From NCBI GenBank assembly GCA_013141115.1, contig JABFRP010000001.1, positions 124,001-188,000 on the forward strand: DNA of 64,000 bases, in the 5' to 3' direction. Shown here piece after piece: positions 17,375 to 25,835 of the stretch (the stretch's first letter is position 1; each line of letters opens with the position of its first letter). This DNA comes from Ferruginibacter sp. GTDB lineage: Bacteria; Bacteroidota; Bacteroidia; Chitinophagales; Chitinophagaceae. Both the position numbers and the translations under genes were made by a program. The notes under the pieces were generated by a model, which was not told the origin of the DNA, did no database searches, and worked only from the letters and a program-made list of their open reading frames with translations.

Positions 17375-18217
17375 TTACAGGTGAGCAATAAAAATGGGTT
17401 GCGTTACTGTTTTAAGCAAAAGATCGGCCGGGTTAGGTTTAATAAATTCCGACAATGCATTTCTGCCATAAGCACCCATTACCAATATCATATTTTTTCT
17501 TTTAAAAAGATATTCAAACAACCGGTTGTAATTATTTCCTTTTAATGCTTCAAACTCCAGGTCGGTATAATGATCTTTTAACCATTCGGTAAGATGATGC
17601 TTGTCTGTGCCATTCCATTCGCCATTTTCGGTAACTTTTATAATAATGGCCTTAGTGTGGCATAACTGCGGAAAAAGATAGGTGAATTGCTTAATGGCAA
17701 ATACCGAAGAAGAAGAGCCGTTATAAGCAAAAATAATTTCGTTAATGGCACCAAAACTTTCAGGAGCAATCACCACCGGGCATTCTGCTTTTTTTAATAC
17801 ATCTTTTACAAATTCAGAAGGTATGCCATCATATTGTTTGCTAAAGGAGGTGGCGGCATCTGTTATTAACAGATCTGCAAAACGGCTTTCTTCAACCAGC
17901 TCATTAATGGGTATGCCACGGTCACGATGCCAGTTATAATTTACATCCCTGCATATACAACCATGTTTAAAATGGTTGATACTATTTTCTATTAATTCTT
18001 CCTGCCGGGCTTTGTAATCTTCAATATTTTCTTCTTCACCCCAGTCGGCAGATGTTATTTTTTGTAACTGTTTTAAAATAGGTATTCCTGCTGGCACCTG
18101 GTTCTCTAAAAAAATACCGGTTACTTTCGATTTGGTTAATCTTGCCAGGTAGCAGGCAAACTCCAATGCATTTCTTTTTGGATTAGTGGCATCAATAGCC
18201 AGCAGTATTTTTTCCAT
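17375..18217 (-). CDS. Universal stress protein, two UspA domains
   Basis: A 280-residue tandem Usp, first gene of the minus-strand operon. Domain 1 starts MEKILLAIDATNPKRNALEFA, and domain 2 ends ILVMGAYGRNALSEFIKPNPADLLLKTV, carrying the nucleotide-loop pattern GAxGRxxxxxx(F)(I). A minus-strand -7-like element, TAGCTTTG at 18239-18232, lies 15 bases upstream of the start, though no good -33 partner is seen. It is divergent from the catabolic operon starting at 18701. Confidence 0.9.
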   Translation of the reverse strand: MEKILLAIDATNPKRNALEFACYLARLTKSKVTGIFLENQVPAGIPILKQLQKITSADWGEEENIEDYKARQEELIENSINHFKHGCICRDVNYNWHRDRGIPINELVEESRFADLLITDAATSFSKQYDGIPSEFVKDVLKKAECPVVIAPESFGAINEIIFAYNGSSSSVFAIKQFTYLFPQLCHTKAIIIKVTENGEWNGTDKHHLTEWLKDHYTDLEFEALKGNNYNRLFEYLFKRKNMILVMGAYGRNALSEFIKPNPADLLLKTVTQPIFIAHL

Positions 18218-18423
18218 ACAACTATTTTTATCAAAGCTATTGCGGGCAATTCCCTGTTTTTATGATTGTTGTTAGTAATGCCGGTGATTGTAGTAAGCGG
18301 TATTTGCAACTGATTTTTGCTGTAATAAAGTTGCCGGGCATATGCCGGTAAATGCTGCCAAGGTTTGCCTGCCGGTTACCTTATCAGGCTGTAAACAGGC
18401 GGTTTGTGTATTTGCTAAGGCGG

Positions 18424-18490
18424 ATAGTAAAATCTGCCATCATTACAGTAAAACCTTACATTGGATATGCTGCGGTATGGTTCTAATTTG
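18424..18490 (+). promoter_or_regulatory. Promoter with two 21-base-spaced direct repeats (copy 1)
   Basis: Direct repeats at 18424-18440 and 18445-18461 (13 of 17 bases equal) have a 21-base period, two turns of DNA. TTG at 18461-18463 serves as -33, followed by a 19-base spacer and CTAATTTG at 18483-18490 as a weak -7. The 40 bases 18424-18463 match 43354-43393 at 35 positions. The layout is that of an activator bound next to a poor promoter. The rest of the 483-base gap 18218-18700 shows no clear gene; the leader from here to the first ATG is about 200 bases. Confidence 0.6.
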
Positions 18491-18700
18491 AAGTTCTGTT
18501 TTGCAGGGCTTTTAACTATTGTAAACTTTGCAGGCAAACGATTGTAAAATGGTTGCATTAATGGATGAAATTGCTGTATGATGTTTAGCTTTTTTCAATA
18601 CTATAATCCTACACAGGCCATTGCAGCTGCTGTTTTAACCGATAGTTTAATAATTTTTAAAGAATAATTGAGTAAACCAAACTGTTACTGCTGATTGGCC

Positions 18701-19144
18701 ATGTTTATAAAAAAATATTTTGAAGAGTTTGAGCTGCAAGCTACCCGTTACACAAAAGAGCGGACAATATCCGCAACCGATATCGATTTTCATGCAAAAG
18801 AATCAGGCGATTTTTTTCCTCATCATATGGACGAAGCATGGTGCAAAACACAGCCCTTTAAAAAACGTATTGCACATGGTACATTAATTTTTACCATTGC
18901 CATTGGGCTTACTGCCGATTTTGTAAACGAAATGGCCATGACTTATGGTTACGACAGGTTGCGCTTTATTAAACCGGTTTTTATTGACGATAGCATAAAA
19001 GTTACCATCAGTATAAAAGATAAAAAAGAACATAAAAAACCCGGCTTTGGTTTAGTAACAGAACTGGTACAGGCATTTAACCAGCATGATGAGCTGGTGA
19101 TGGTTTGCGAACATATTTTATTAGTTAATAAAAAAGCAGTTTAA
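18701..19144 (+). CDS. MaoC-like hotdog-fold dehydratase/hydratase
   Basis: Start set at ATG 18701; an upstream TTG is possible but unneeded. The 147-residue protein has the MaoC catalytic motif: ESGDFFPHHMDEAWCKTQPF with Asp and His, followed by RIAHGTLIFTIAIGL. Such enzymes add water to or remove it from enoyl-CoA thioesters in the cytoplasm. The next gene starts 3 bases after the stop. Beside two class III CoA-transferases, its substrate is probably a CoA ester of a small carboxylic acid, for example a mesaconyl- or methylmalyl-type compound (inference). Confidence 0.85.
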   Translation: MFIKKYFEEFELQATRYTKERTISATDIDFHAKESGDFFPHHMDEAWCKTQPFKKRIAHGTLIFTIAIGLTADFVNEMAMTYGYDRLRFIKPVFIDDSIKVTISIKDKKEHKKPGFGLVTELVQAFNQHDELVMVCEHILLVNKKAV

Positions 19145-19147
19145 ATA

Positions 19148-20314
19148 ATGGCAGCAATTGTTTTAAACGGTATAACATGGGGGCATAGCCGGGGCATTAC
19201 GCCTTTGCTGGCCGCATCGCAACGTTTTAACGAGTTGCACCCCGATGTGGAAATACGCTGGACAAAAAGAACCCTGCAGGAGTTTGCCGATTTTCCTATT
19301 GAAAAATTAACGGAGCAATACGACCTGTTAATTATCGATCATCCATGGGTGGGCTGTGCTGCTGCAACAAATTGTGTGCTGGCATTAGATGAATATTTAT
19401 CAGCAGCTTATTTGCAAGATCAGTTAAAAAATTCGGTGGGCTATTCTCATCAAAGTTATAATTACAATGATAAGCAATGGGCTTTGGCTATAGATGCAGC
19501 AACGCCTGTTGCCAGTTACAGGAAAGACCTGCTGGAAAATAATCATGTGGCCGTTCCGCAAACATGGGCCGATGTAATTGCGCTGGCTGCAACCGGCGTA
19601 GTAGCCGTACCGGCAATTCCGATTGATATGCTGATGAATTTTTATAGTTTTTGTATTGCACATGGTAATACGCCTTTTATAAATGAAGATGTAGTGATTG
19701 ATATTGAAACCGGGGTAAAAGCCATTGAAACCATGAAGGAATTGTATTTGCAGGTAAATAAAAAAATGTTTAAAAGTAATCCTATTGCAGTTGCAGAAAT
19801 GATGAGTGCAACAGACGATTTTTGGTATTGCCCTTTTGCTTATGGATATTCTAATTATTCAAGAACTGGTTATGCAAAAAACCTGTTACATTACACAGAT
19901 ACAGTTTTAGTAAATGGCGAAAAATTGAGGACAACCATTGGCGGCACAGGGTTATCAGTGTCGGCTTTTACAAAACATAAAGATGCTGCTATAAATTTTG
20001 CAGCCATGGTAGTGTCGGGGGAATGCCAGCGTACATTATATGTGCAGCATGGCGGGCAACCGGGGCATCGCTCTGCCTGGACAGATGCAACTGCTAATAA
20101 TTTAACACACGATTTTTTTACAAACGTTTTACCTGTAATGGATAATGGTTATGTAAGGCCAAGGTATAATGGATATTTGCATTTTCAGGATAATGCAGGA
20201 TATCCGCTGCATAAATGCATTATGGAAAACGGAAACGCTGTTACGGCTTTAAACGAAATGAATATAATATACCAGCAAAGCCTTCTTCACAAAAAAACAA
20301 CTGTTGCTGTATGA
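19148..20314 (+). CDS. Periplasmic-binding-type protein without signal peptide
   Basis: A 388-residue protein with the extracellular solute-binding protein family 1 fold: GHSRGITPLLAASQRFNELHPDVEIRW at the start, YDLLIIDHPWVG near residue 59, DAATPVASYRKDLLE near 116, and QHGGQPGHRSAWTD near 297. It has neither a signal sequence nor a lipobox, so it should stay in the cytoplasm, and no ABC permease or ATPase is nearby. It is packed between MaoC (3 bases) and a CoA-transferase (4-base overlap). It may be a sensor, a scaffold or an enzyme recruited from the binding fold; the function is not known to me. Confidence 0.8.
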   Translation: MAAIVLNGITWGHSRGITPLLAASQRFNELHPDVEIRWTKRTLQEFADFPIEKLTEQYDLLIIDHPWVGCAAATNCVLALDEYLSAAYLQDQLKNSVGYSHQSYNYNDKQWALAIDAATPVASYRKDLLENNHVAVPQTWADVIALAATGVVAVPAIPIDMLMNFYSFCIAHGNTPFINEDVVIDIETGVKAIETMKELYLQVNKKMFKSNPIAVAEMMSATDDFWYCPFAYGYSNYSRTGYAKNLLHYTDTVLVNGEKLRTTIGGTGLSVSAFTKHKDAAINFAAMVVSGECQRTLYVQHGGQPGHRSAWTDATANNLTHDFFTNVLPVMDNGYVRPRYNGYLHFQDNAGYPLHKCIMENGNAVTALNEMNIIYQQSLLHKKTTVAV

Positions 20315-21453
20315 CGAATTTGCCTTTACAAGGATTAGTGGTGCTGGAGTTCAGTCAATATCTTGCTGGCCCATCGGCAGGCTTGCGTTTGGCCGATCTG
20401 GGTGCAAGGGTTATTAAAATAGAACGCCCCGGTAAAGGAGATGCCGGCAGAAAATTAGCCATTAAAAATATTTGGGTGGATGATAATTCACTGTTGTTTC
20501 ATACCATTAACAGGAATAAAGAAAGTTTTACTGCCGATCTTAAAAATGCCGGAGACATTGCGGTAATAAATAAACTGATTGCTAAAGCAGATGTAGTGCT
20601 ACACAACTTCAGGCCCGGTGTAATGGAAAAAACAGGTTTGGGTTATGATGCGGTAAAACAAATTAATCCCAGTATTATCTATGCAGTAATATCCGGTTAC
20701 GGAAAAGAAGGTGAATGGAAAAATAAGCCCGGACAAGATCTGCTGTTGCAATCCATTACCGGCCTGGCTTACACCACCGGCAATGGCACTAACGGGCCTG
20801 TGCCTTTTGGTATTTCTATTGCTGATATATTGTGCGGTGCACAATTGGTACAAGGTATTTTAGCGGCTTTAATAAGAAGACAAAAAAGAGGCGAAGGCGC
20901 TTTAATAGAAATAAGTTTGCTGGAATCGATGCTGGATTTTCAGTTTGAATTGTTGACCACTTATTATACCAGTCACCAGCAACCGCAACGCAGTAAAGTT
21001 AACAACGGACATCCTTTATTAAGTGCGCCTTATGGTATTTATAAAACGGCAGATGGTTATATTGCATTAGCCATGATGGATATTCATGTGCTTGCCGATG
21101 CCATTGAATGCAACGGCTTAGAAAATTTTACAACAGCACAGGCTTTTGCTGAAAGAGATGTGATAAAAAAAATACTGGCAGATCATATTGTAACACAAAA
21201 AACAGCGCACTGGTTAAAAGCTTTGCAGCAGCAGGATCTGTGGGCAATGGAAGTGCTGGACTGGGAAAAAATGCTGCAGCATGAAGCCTATAAAATTTTA
21301 GGAATGGAACAGGAAATACATGCAGGCAATAAAAAAATATTTACTACCCGTTGTCCTATCCGTATTAATGGAGAAAGATTGTATGCAGGTAAACCTGCAC
21401 CACAATTGGGAGAGCATAATGAAAAAATAAAGAAAGATTTTTTGTTGACCTAG
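20311..21453 (+). CDS. Class III CoA-transferase (CaiB/BaiF family)
   Basis: Start at ATG 20311, overlapping the preceding stop (ATGA). The 380-residue protein begins LVVLEFSQYLAGPSAGLRLADLGARVIKIERP, the standard family III opening, and has D172 in GISIADILCGA at the position of the catalytic Asp that forms the acyl-anhydride and CoA-thioester intermediates. HNFRPGVMEKTGL and GYGKEGEWKNKPGQD are further family signatures. Its neighbour at 21620 is a paralogue, so the two may form a heteromeric transferase like SmtAB or act on two acids. Cytoplasmic. Confidence 0.9.
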   Translation: MTNLPLQGLVVLEFSQYLAGPSAGLRLADLGARVIKIERPGKGDAGRKLAIKNIWVDDNSLLFHTINRNKESFTADLKNAGDIAVINKLIAKADVVLHNFRPGVMEKTGLGYDAVKQINPSIIYAVISGYGKEGEWKNKPGQDLLLQSITGLAYTTGNGTNGPVPFGISIADILCGAQLVQGILAALIRRQKRGEGALIEISLLESMLDFQFELLTTYYTSHQQPQRSKVNNGHPLLSAPYGIYKTADGYIALAMMDIHVLADAIECNGLENFTTAQAFAERDVIKKILADHIVTQKTAHWLKALQQQDLWAMEVLDWEKMLQHEAYKILGMEQEIHAGNKKIFTTRCPIRINGERLYAGKPAPQLGEHNEKIKKDFLLT

Positions 21454-21520
21454 CATAATAAGAATAGCATACAACTGAATTTTGTTTGTGCAAAACATAA
21501 TTAAAGTTCAATAAAAATTT

Positions 21521-21556
21521 GCTGCACAAGAGTGCGACGCCAATGCAGCTAAATAG
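21521..21556 (+). repeat. Interspersed repeat family B, copy 1
   Basis: The core CAAGAGTGCGACGCCAA is flanked by an inverted GCTGCA/TGCAGC (21521-21526 and 21544-21549). Its reverse complement recurs at 52152-52175 (GGCGTCGCACTCTT core). It lies in the gap between the two CoA-transferase genes. Confidence 0.55.
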
Positions 21557-21619
21557 AAATAAAATGACGGGTTCAAAAAAATGTATAACACAAAAAATAC
21601 CCCTTTAGGGGATAAGGGC

Positions 21620-22783
21620 ATGAATTTATTAGAAGACATCGTTGTAGTAGATTTCAGCCAGTTCTTATCTGGCCCTTCTGCTGCTTTGCGGCTTGCAGAT
21701 ATGGGGGCGCAGGTGATAAAGATTGAGCGGCCAGGCGTTGGCGATATTTGCCGGGAGTTGTATGTTTCCGATGTGATGATAGCAGGAGAGTCCACCATTT
21801 TTCATGCCATTAACCGCAACAAACAAAGTTATGCTGCCGATTTAAAAGATGCAGACGATCTGGAGAAAGTAAAACAATTACTGGCTAAGGCAGATGTGAT
21901 GATGCATAATTTTCGCCCCGGTGTAATGGAGCGTATTGGCCTGGATTATGATACCGTAAAAAAAATAAATCCTTCTATTGTTTATGCAGAGATAAGTGGT
22001 TATGGTAATGAAGGGCCATGGAAAGATCTGCCGGGGCAAGATCTTTTATTACAGGCAGCATCGGGCCTTACCTGGTTAAATAATAATAATAACGAAAGCC
22101 CTACACCAATGGGCGTGGCGGTAGTTGATATTTTAGCAGGTACACATATTGCACAGGGTATTTTAGCAACGCTGTATAAAAGAGCTATCAGTGGCGAAGG
22201 GGCATTGGTGCAGGTAAATATGTTTGAAAGTATTTTAGATTTTCAGTTTGAAGTACTCACTTCTTATTACAATGATGGCAGGCAATTGCCCGTACGCAGC
22301 GCAGTGAACAGTGCCCACGCTTACATAGCAGCGCCATATGGTATTTATAACACCAAAAGCGATTACATTGCATTGGCAATGGGAGATATTTTGCAGTTAG
22401 CAACCTTATTGCAATGCGAAACGTTGCAACAATTTAATGACAGCAATGATTGGTTTGCAAAAAGAGATGAGATAAAAAAAATACTGGCCGATCACCTGCT
22501 CACTAACAGTGCTGCATTTTGGCTTGGCATTTTAGAAAAAGCAGATATTTGGTGTGCGCCTGTATTGGATTATGATAAGCTGGTACAGCAGGATGGTTAT
22601 AAAGTGCTGAATATGGAAATTACAGTTAAAACAAATAACGGCCTTGCTATTACCACCACAAGATGCCCGATAAGGGTAGACGGAAAATCATTAATTTCGG
22701 ATAAGGGTGCGCCGCAACTGGGCCAACATAACGATGCAATTGAAAAACAATTTGAACTGGAAAAAATATTCCAGGAAAAATAA
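21620..22783 (+). CDS. Class III CoA-transferase (CaiB/BaiF family), second paralogue
   Basis: Start set at ATG 21620 (MNLLEDIVVVDFSQFLSG) because it aligns with the first paralogue; a start at 21581 would add 13 unmatched residues. The 387-residue protein has D170 in GVAVVDILAGT, the catalytic Asp, and the HNFRPGVMERIGLDYD and GYGNEGPWKDLPGQD signatures. Visible similarity to the gene at 20311 runs along the whole length, so the pair came from duplication. An amidohydrolase gene follows after 27 bases. Confidence 0.9.
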   Translation: MNLLEDIVVVDFSQFLSGPSAALRLADMGAQVIKIERPGVGDICRELYVSDVMIAGESTIFHAINRNKQSYAADLKDADDLEKVKQLLAKADVMMHNFRPGVMERIGLDYDTVKKINPSIVYAEISGYGNEGPWKDLPGQDLLLQAASGLTWLNNNNNESPTPMGVAVVDILAGTHIAQGILATLYKRAISGEGALVQVNMFESILDFQFEVLTSYYNDGRQLPVRSAVNSAHAYIAAPYGIYNTKSDYIALAMGDILQLATLLQCETLQQFNDSNDWFAKRDEIKKILADHLLTNSAAFWLGILEKADIWCAPVLDYDKLVQQDGYKVLNMEITVKTNNGLAITTTRCPIRVDGKSLISDKGAPQLGQHNDAIEKQFELEKIFQEK

Positions 22784-22810
22784 TTCCGGTAATATTTTTT
22801 TCTTCCTGCC

Positions 22811-23662
22811 ATGCAAAAAATAATTGATACACATATTCATGTTTGGGATCTGCAACGGGCGCAATACCCGTGGTTAAAAAATGATACGTCTATACTAAAG
22901 CAAACATGGCAAATTGGGCAGTTAACTGAAAGTAAAACGGCATCAAGAATAACCAGTGGTATTTTAGTGCAGGCTGCTGGCAATACCGAAGACACGGAGC
23001 TAATGCTGGAAACAGCTGATAAAACAGCATGGATTGAAGGGGTGGTTTGCTGGTTGCCGTTAGCGGATACCCATAAAACACAGGAGCTGTTGCATAAAAA
23101 ATATTTGAATGAACAGTACATTAAAGGCGTTCGCCATCAGATACATGATGAGCAGGATGCTAAATGGTTATTACAACCCTCAGTTATTTCAAGTTTAAAA
23201 GTATTGGCCGAAAAAAATATTCCTTACGATGTGGTGGCAGTATTGCCACAGCATATTGAAACGGCTTTGGAAGTAGCGCATAAAGTTCCGGAATTAAAAA
23301 TGGTGTTCGATCATTTAAGCCAGCCACCCATAAAAACAAAAGAAAGGTTTGGTGTATGGGGCGATTTGATGAAAGCCGCATCTGGGCATAAAAATTTTTA
23401 TGCAAAAATTTCGGGGCTTGGTACAGCATCCGGCAATTTTGAAAACTGGAGTGCAGAAGAAGTGAAACCTTATATCGCTTTTGCGTTGGAAAATTTTGGC
23501 ACCGATCGTTGCTTTTGCGGCGGCGACTGGCCGGTAGCTTTATTAGCCGGCTCTTATACCAAGGTATGGAATGTGTATACCAGTGTAATAAATAGTTTGG
23601 TAAATAAAAACGATAGCGACAATATTTTTTATAATAACGCACAGCAATTTTACAATCTATAA
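22811..23662 (+). CDS. COG3618-type TIM-barrel amidohydrolase (sugar lactonase candidate)
   Basis: A 283-residue cytoplasmic enzyme. IDTHIHVWDLQRAQYPWL gives the HxH metal motif, GVRHQIHDEQD and FDHLSQPPIK give further metal or catalytic residues, and CFCGGDWPVALL near residue 237 carries the conserved terminal Asp. This is the amidohydrolase_2 group that includes L-fuconolactonase, L-rhamnono-1,4-lactonase and L-galactonolactonase. With RhaT 15 bases downstream and a sugar dehydrogenase next, lactone opening in an oxidative deoxy-sugar pathway is plausible (inference). Confidence 0.8.
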   Translation: MQKIIDTHIHVWDLQRAQYPWLKNDTSILKQTWQIGQLTESKTASRITSGILVQAAGNTEDTELMLETADKTAWIEGVVCWLPLADTHKTQELLHKKYLNEQYIKGVRHQIHDEQDAKWLLQPSVISSLKVLAEKNIPYDVVAVLPQHIETALEVAHKVPELKMVFDHLSQPPIKTKERFGVWGDLMKAASGHKNFYAKISGLGTASGNFENWSAEEVKPYIAFALENFGTDRCFCGGDWPVALLAGSYTKVWNVYTSVINSLVNKNDSDNIFYNNAQQFYNL

Positions 23663-23677
23663 AACAACGCAGCTACA

Positions 23678-24712
23678 ATGGAATTGATCAATGGGGTTTT
23701 GTTTCATGCTACAGGTGCATCCAGTGCTGCGCTGTGTTACACGCCTCAAAAAAAAGTAGTGGGCTGGAGCTGGCAAACGTATTGGCTGGCACAGGCATTT
23801 ATTTGCTGGCTGGCCCTGCCGGTTATTATGGCGTTTGTTACCATTCCTGATTTGATACTGGTATTGCAGGAAGCTCCAACAGCTGCCATGCTAACATCTT
23901 TTTTATTGGGCATGGCGTATGGTATTGGCGGTACTGCTTTTGGTATTGCCATACGGTATGTTGGTTTTTCATTAACCTATGCCATTGCAGTTGGTATCAG
24001 TTGTGTGTTGGGTACTTTATTGCCGCCATTGGTAAATGGTACATTGGGAGATGTATTAAAAAGTAATGGCGCTGCATATTTAATTATCGGAATTGTATTG
24101 GGGGCAATTGGTATTGCAATATGTGGCCTTGCCGGAAGAAATAAAGAAAAAGATATCGAAAAGGATGCTGATAATAAATCAACTTTTTCGTTGGCTAAAG
24201 GATTGCCGCTTTGTTTGCTGGCAGGGGTTTTATCAGCGCTGTATGGCTTTTCGTTAGACCAGGGGCAACCCATTGCAGATGTGGCCGCAAAATATGGCGC
24301 AGCAAATTTCCAGGGTAATGTGATCTATATTTTTTCTAACTCCGGTGCATTTGTAACTACTTTATTTTACTGTTTGTATTTACATAACAAAGAAAAAACT
24401 TTTGCACAGTTTTTTACAGCTGGTAATAACAGCCTGGTAAAAAATTATTCCATGGCCATACTTACCGGCTTGCTATGGTATGGGCAATTTTTCTTTTATG
24501 GCCTTGGGCATGTTCGTATGGGCAATTATAAATTTACCAGCTGGGCCATACACATGATCATGTTAGTATTGTTTAGCGCAGTAGCTGGTTTATTAATGAA
24601 AGAATGGAAAAATTGCAGTGCAATTACTATGCGTTTGTTAATGTTGGCATTACTGGTATTAATTACTGCGGTATTATTGTTAACTTATGGTAATTACTTA
24701 GGCGGCTCGTAA
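23678..24712 (+). CDS. rhaT: L-rhamnose/proton symporter RhaT
   Basis: A 344-residue inner-membrane protein with ten predicted helices and the RhaT-specific opening, where HATGASSAALCYTPQKKV is followed by WSWQTYWLAQAFICWLALP. The GMAYGIGGTAFGIAIRYVGFSLTYAIAVG segment is characteristic of RhaT within the drug/metabolite transporter superfamily. It would import L-rhamnose released in the periplasm by the pectin-degrading enzymes. It is placed between a lactonase-type hydrolase and a Gfo/Idh/MocA dehydrogenase, so rhamnose or a related 6-deoxy sugar is the likely substrate of the operon. Confidence 0.9.
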   Translation: MELINGVLFHATGASSAALCYTPQKKVVGWSWQTYWLAQAFICWLALPVIMAFVTIPDLILVLQEAPTAAMLTSFLLGMAYGIGGTAFGIAIRYVGFSLTYAIAVGISCVLGTLLPPLVNGTLGDVLKSNGAAYLIIGIVLGAIGIAICGLAGRNKEKDIEKDADNKSTFSLAKGLPLCLLAGVLSALYGFSLDQGQPIADVAAKYGAANFQGNVIYIFSNSGAFVTTLFYCLYLHNKEKTFAQFFTAGNNSLVKNYSMAILTGLLWYGQFFFYGLGHVRMGNYKFTSWAIHMIMLVLFSAVAGLLMKEWKNCSAITMRLLMLALLVLITAVLLLTYGNYLGGS

Positions 24713-24727
24713 GAGACTTATAATTAT

Positions 24728-25789
24728 ATGCAGTATAATATTTCTTCAGCAGTACAAAATATTCCAATATACATTATTGGCGCAGGCGGTATTATAAACA
24801 CGGCGCATTTACCGGCTTATAAAATTGCTGGCTTTAATGTGCAGGGGATTTATGATATTGATAACGCTAAAGCCATAAACACCGCCGCTAATTTTAATGT
24901 GCCGCATGTTTTTACAAGTGTACAGCAAATGATAGCCCATGCGCCTGCCAATGCCGTGTTTGATGTGGCAGTACCGGGTTCTCAAATTATCGACTTGCTT
25001 AACCAGTTACCTGTTGGGGCAACCGTATTATTGCAAAAGCCCATGGGTGAAAATTATACCGAAGCAAAAAAAATACTGGCGCTTGTACAAAATAAAAAAA
25101 TGATTGCAGGGGTGAATTTTCAATTACGTTATGCGCCTTATATTTTAGCGGTAAAGGAATTGATCAGTAAAAATTTGCTGGGAGAGTTGAACGATATTGA
25201 AGTGAATGTAAATGTATATACACCCTGGAATTTGTGGGATTTTTTAATGGTGTCGCCAAGAGTAGAAATTTTATACCATAGTATTCATTATATCGACCTG
25301 GTACGAAATTTATTGGGCAACCCGCAATCGCTGTATGCCAAAACTACCAAACATCCTTCCATGCCGCAAATGGGTTCGGTGCGTAGTAATATCATCATGG
25401 ATTATGGAGATATGATAAGGGCAAATATTCTTACCAATCATTGTCATAATTATGGCATACCAAAACAACAATCGTATATTAAAATAGAAGGCAATAAAGG
25501 TGCAGCAATAATAAATTTTGGTGCACTTATCGATTATCCCCGTGGTGCTGCAGATAGTTTTGAATATGTTTTACTGGAAGAAGGAAAGGAGCCGCACTGG
25601 CAGCAAATGAAAATTAAAGGCAGTTGGTTTCCTCACGCCTTTATTGGCAGCATGAATGAAATGTTGCAGGCAGCAGCAGGAAAAATTACGCAACCGGATA
25701 ATAGCGTGGAAGATTGTATTTATACGATGACTTGTGTAGAAGCGGCATATGAGAGCAGTGAGAAGGGAGGAATTGTTCCTGTTTTATAA
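24728..25789 (+). CDS. Gfo/Idh/MocA-family oxidoreductase
   Basis: A 353-residue cytoplasmic dehydrogenase. The Rossmann motif IYIIGAGGIINTAHLPAY lies at residues 14-31, the conserved lysine in LLQKPMGENYTEAKK (the EKP-type motif) at about 104, and SIHYIDLVRNLLGNPQ supplies the active-site His/Asp region. The family oxidises or reduces sugars and inositols with NAD(P). Its place after RhaT suggests sugar oxidation ahead of the lactonase. The 3' end overlaps an open frame leading into the pectate lyase gene. Confidence 0.87.
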   Translation: MQYNISSAVQNIPIYIIGAGGIINTAHLPAYKIAGFNVQGIYDIDNAKAINTAANFNVPHVFTSVQQMIAHAPANAVFDVAVPGSQIIDLLNQLPVGATVLLQKPMGENYTEAKKILALVQNKKMIAGVNFQLRYAPYILAVKELISKNLLGELNDIEVNVNVYTPWNLWDFLMVSPRVEILYHSIHYIDLVRNLLGNPQSLYAKTTKHPSMPQMGSVRSNIIMDYGDMIRANILTNHCHNYGIPKQQSYIKIEGNKGAAIINFGALIDYPRGAADSFEYVLLEEGKEPHWQQMKIKGSWFPHAFIGSMNEMLQAAAGKITQPDNSVEDCIYTMTCVEAAYESSEKGGIVPVL

Positions 25790-25835
25790 AGTTAGAAAAG
25801 CAAATAAAGTATATAAAGTAACTAAAGCAAATAAA

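Noticed and set aside
18337..18346. Ten-base palindrome GGCATATGCC in the divergent region
   Set aside because: Too short to distinguish from chance, and no second copy was found near another promoter.
18593..18667. Short frame starting MFSFFQYYNPTQ in the leader of the MaoC operon
   Set aside because: Only about 28 codons, no recognised pattern and no start signal; it could be a leader peptide but cannot be supported.
25749..25835. Longer start for the first pectate lyase at ATG 25749
   Set aside because: It would place a lysine-rich extension before the signal peptide and overlap the previous gene; GTG 25836 gives a normal secretion signal.
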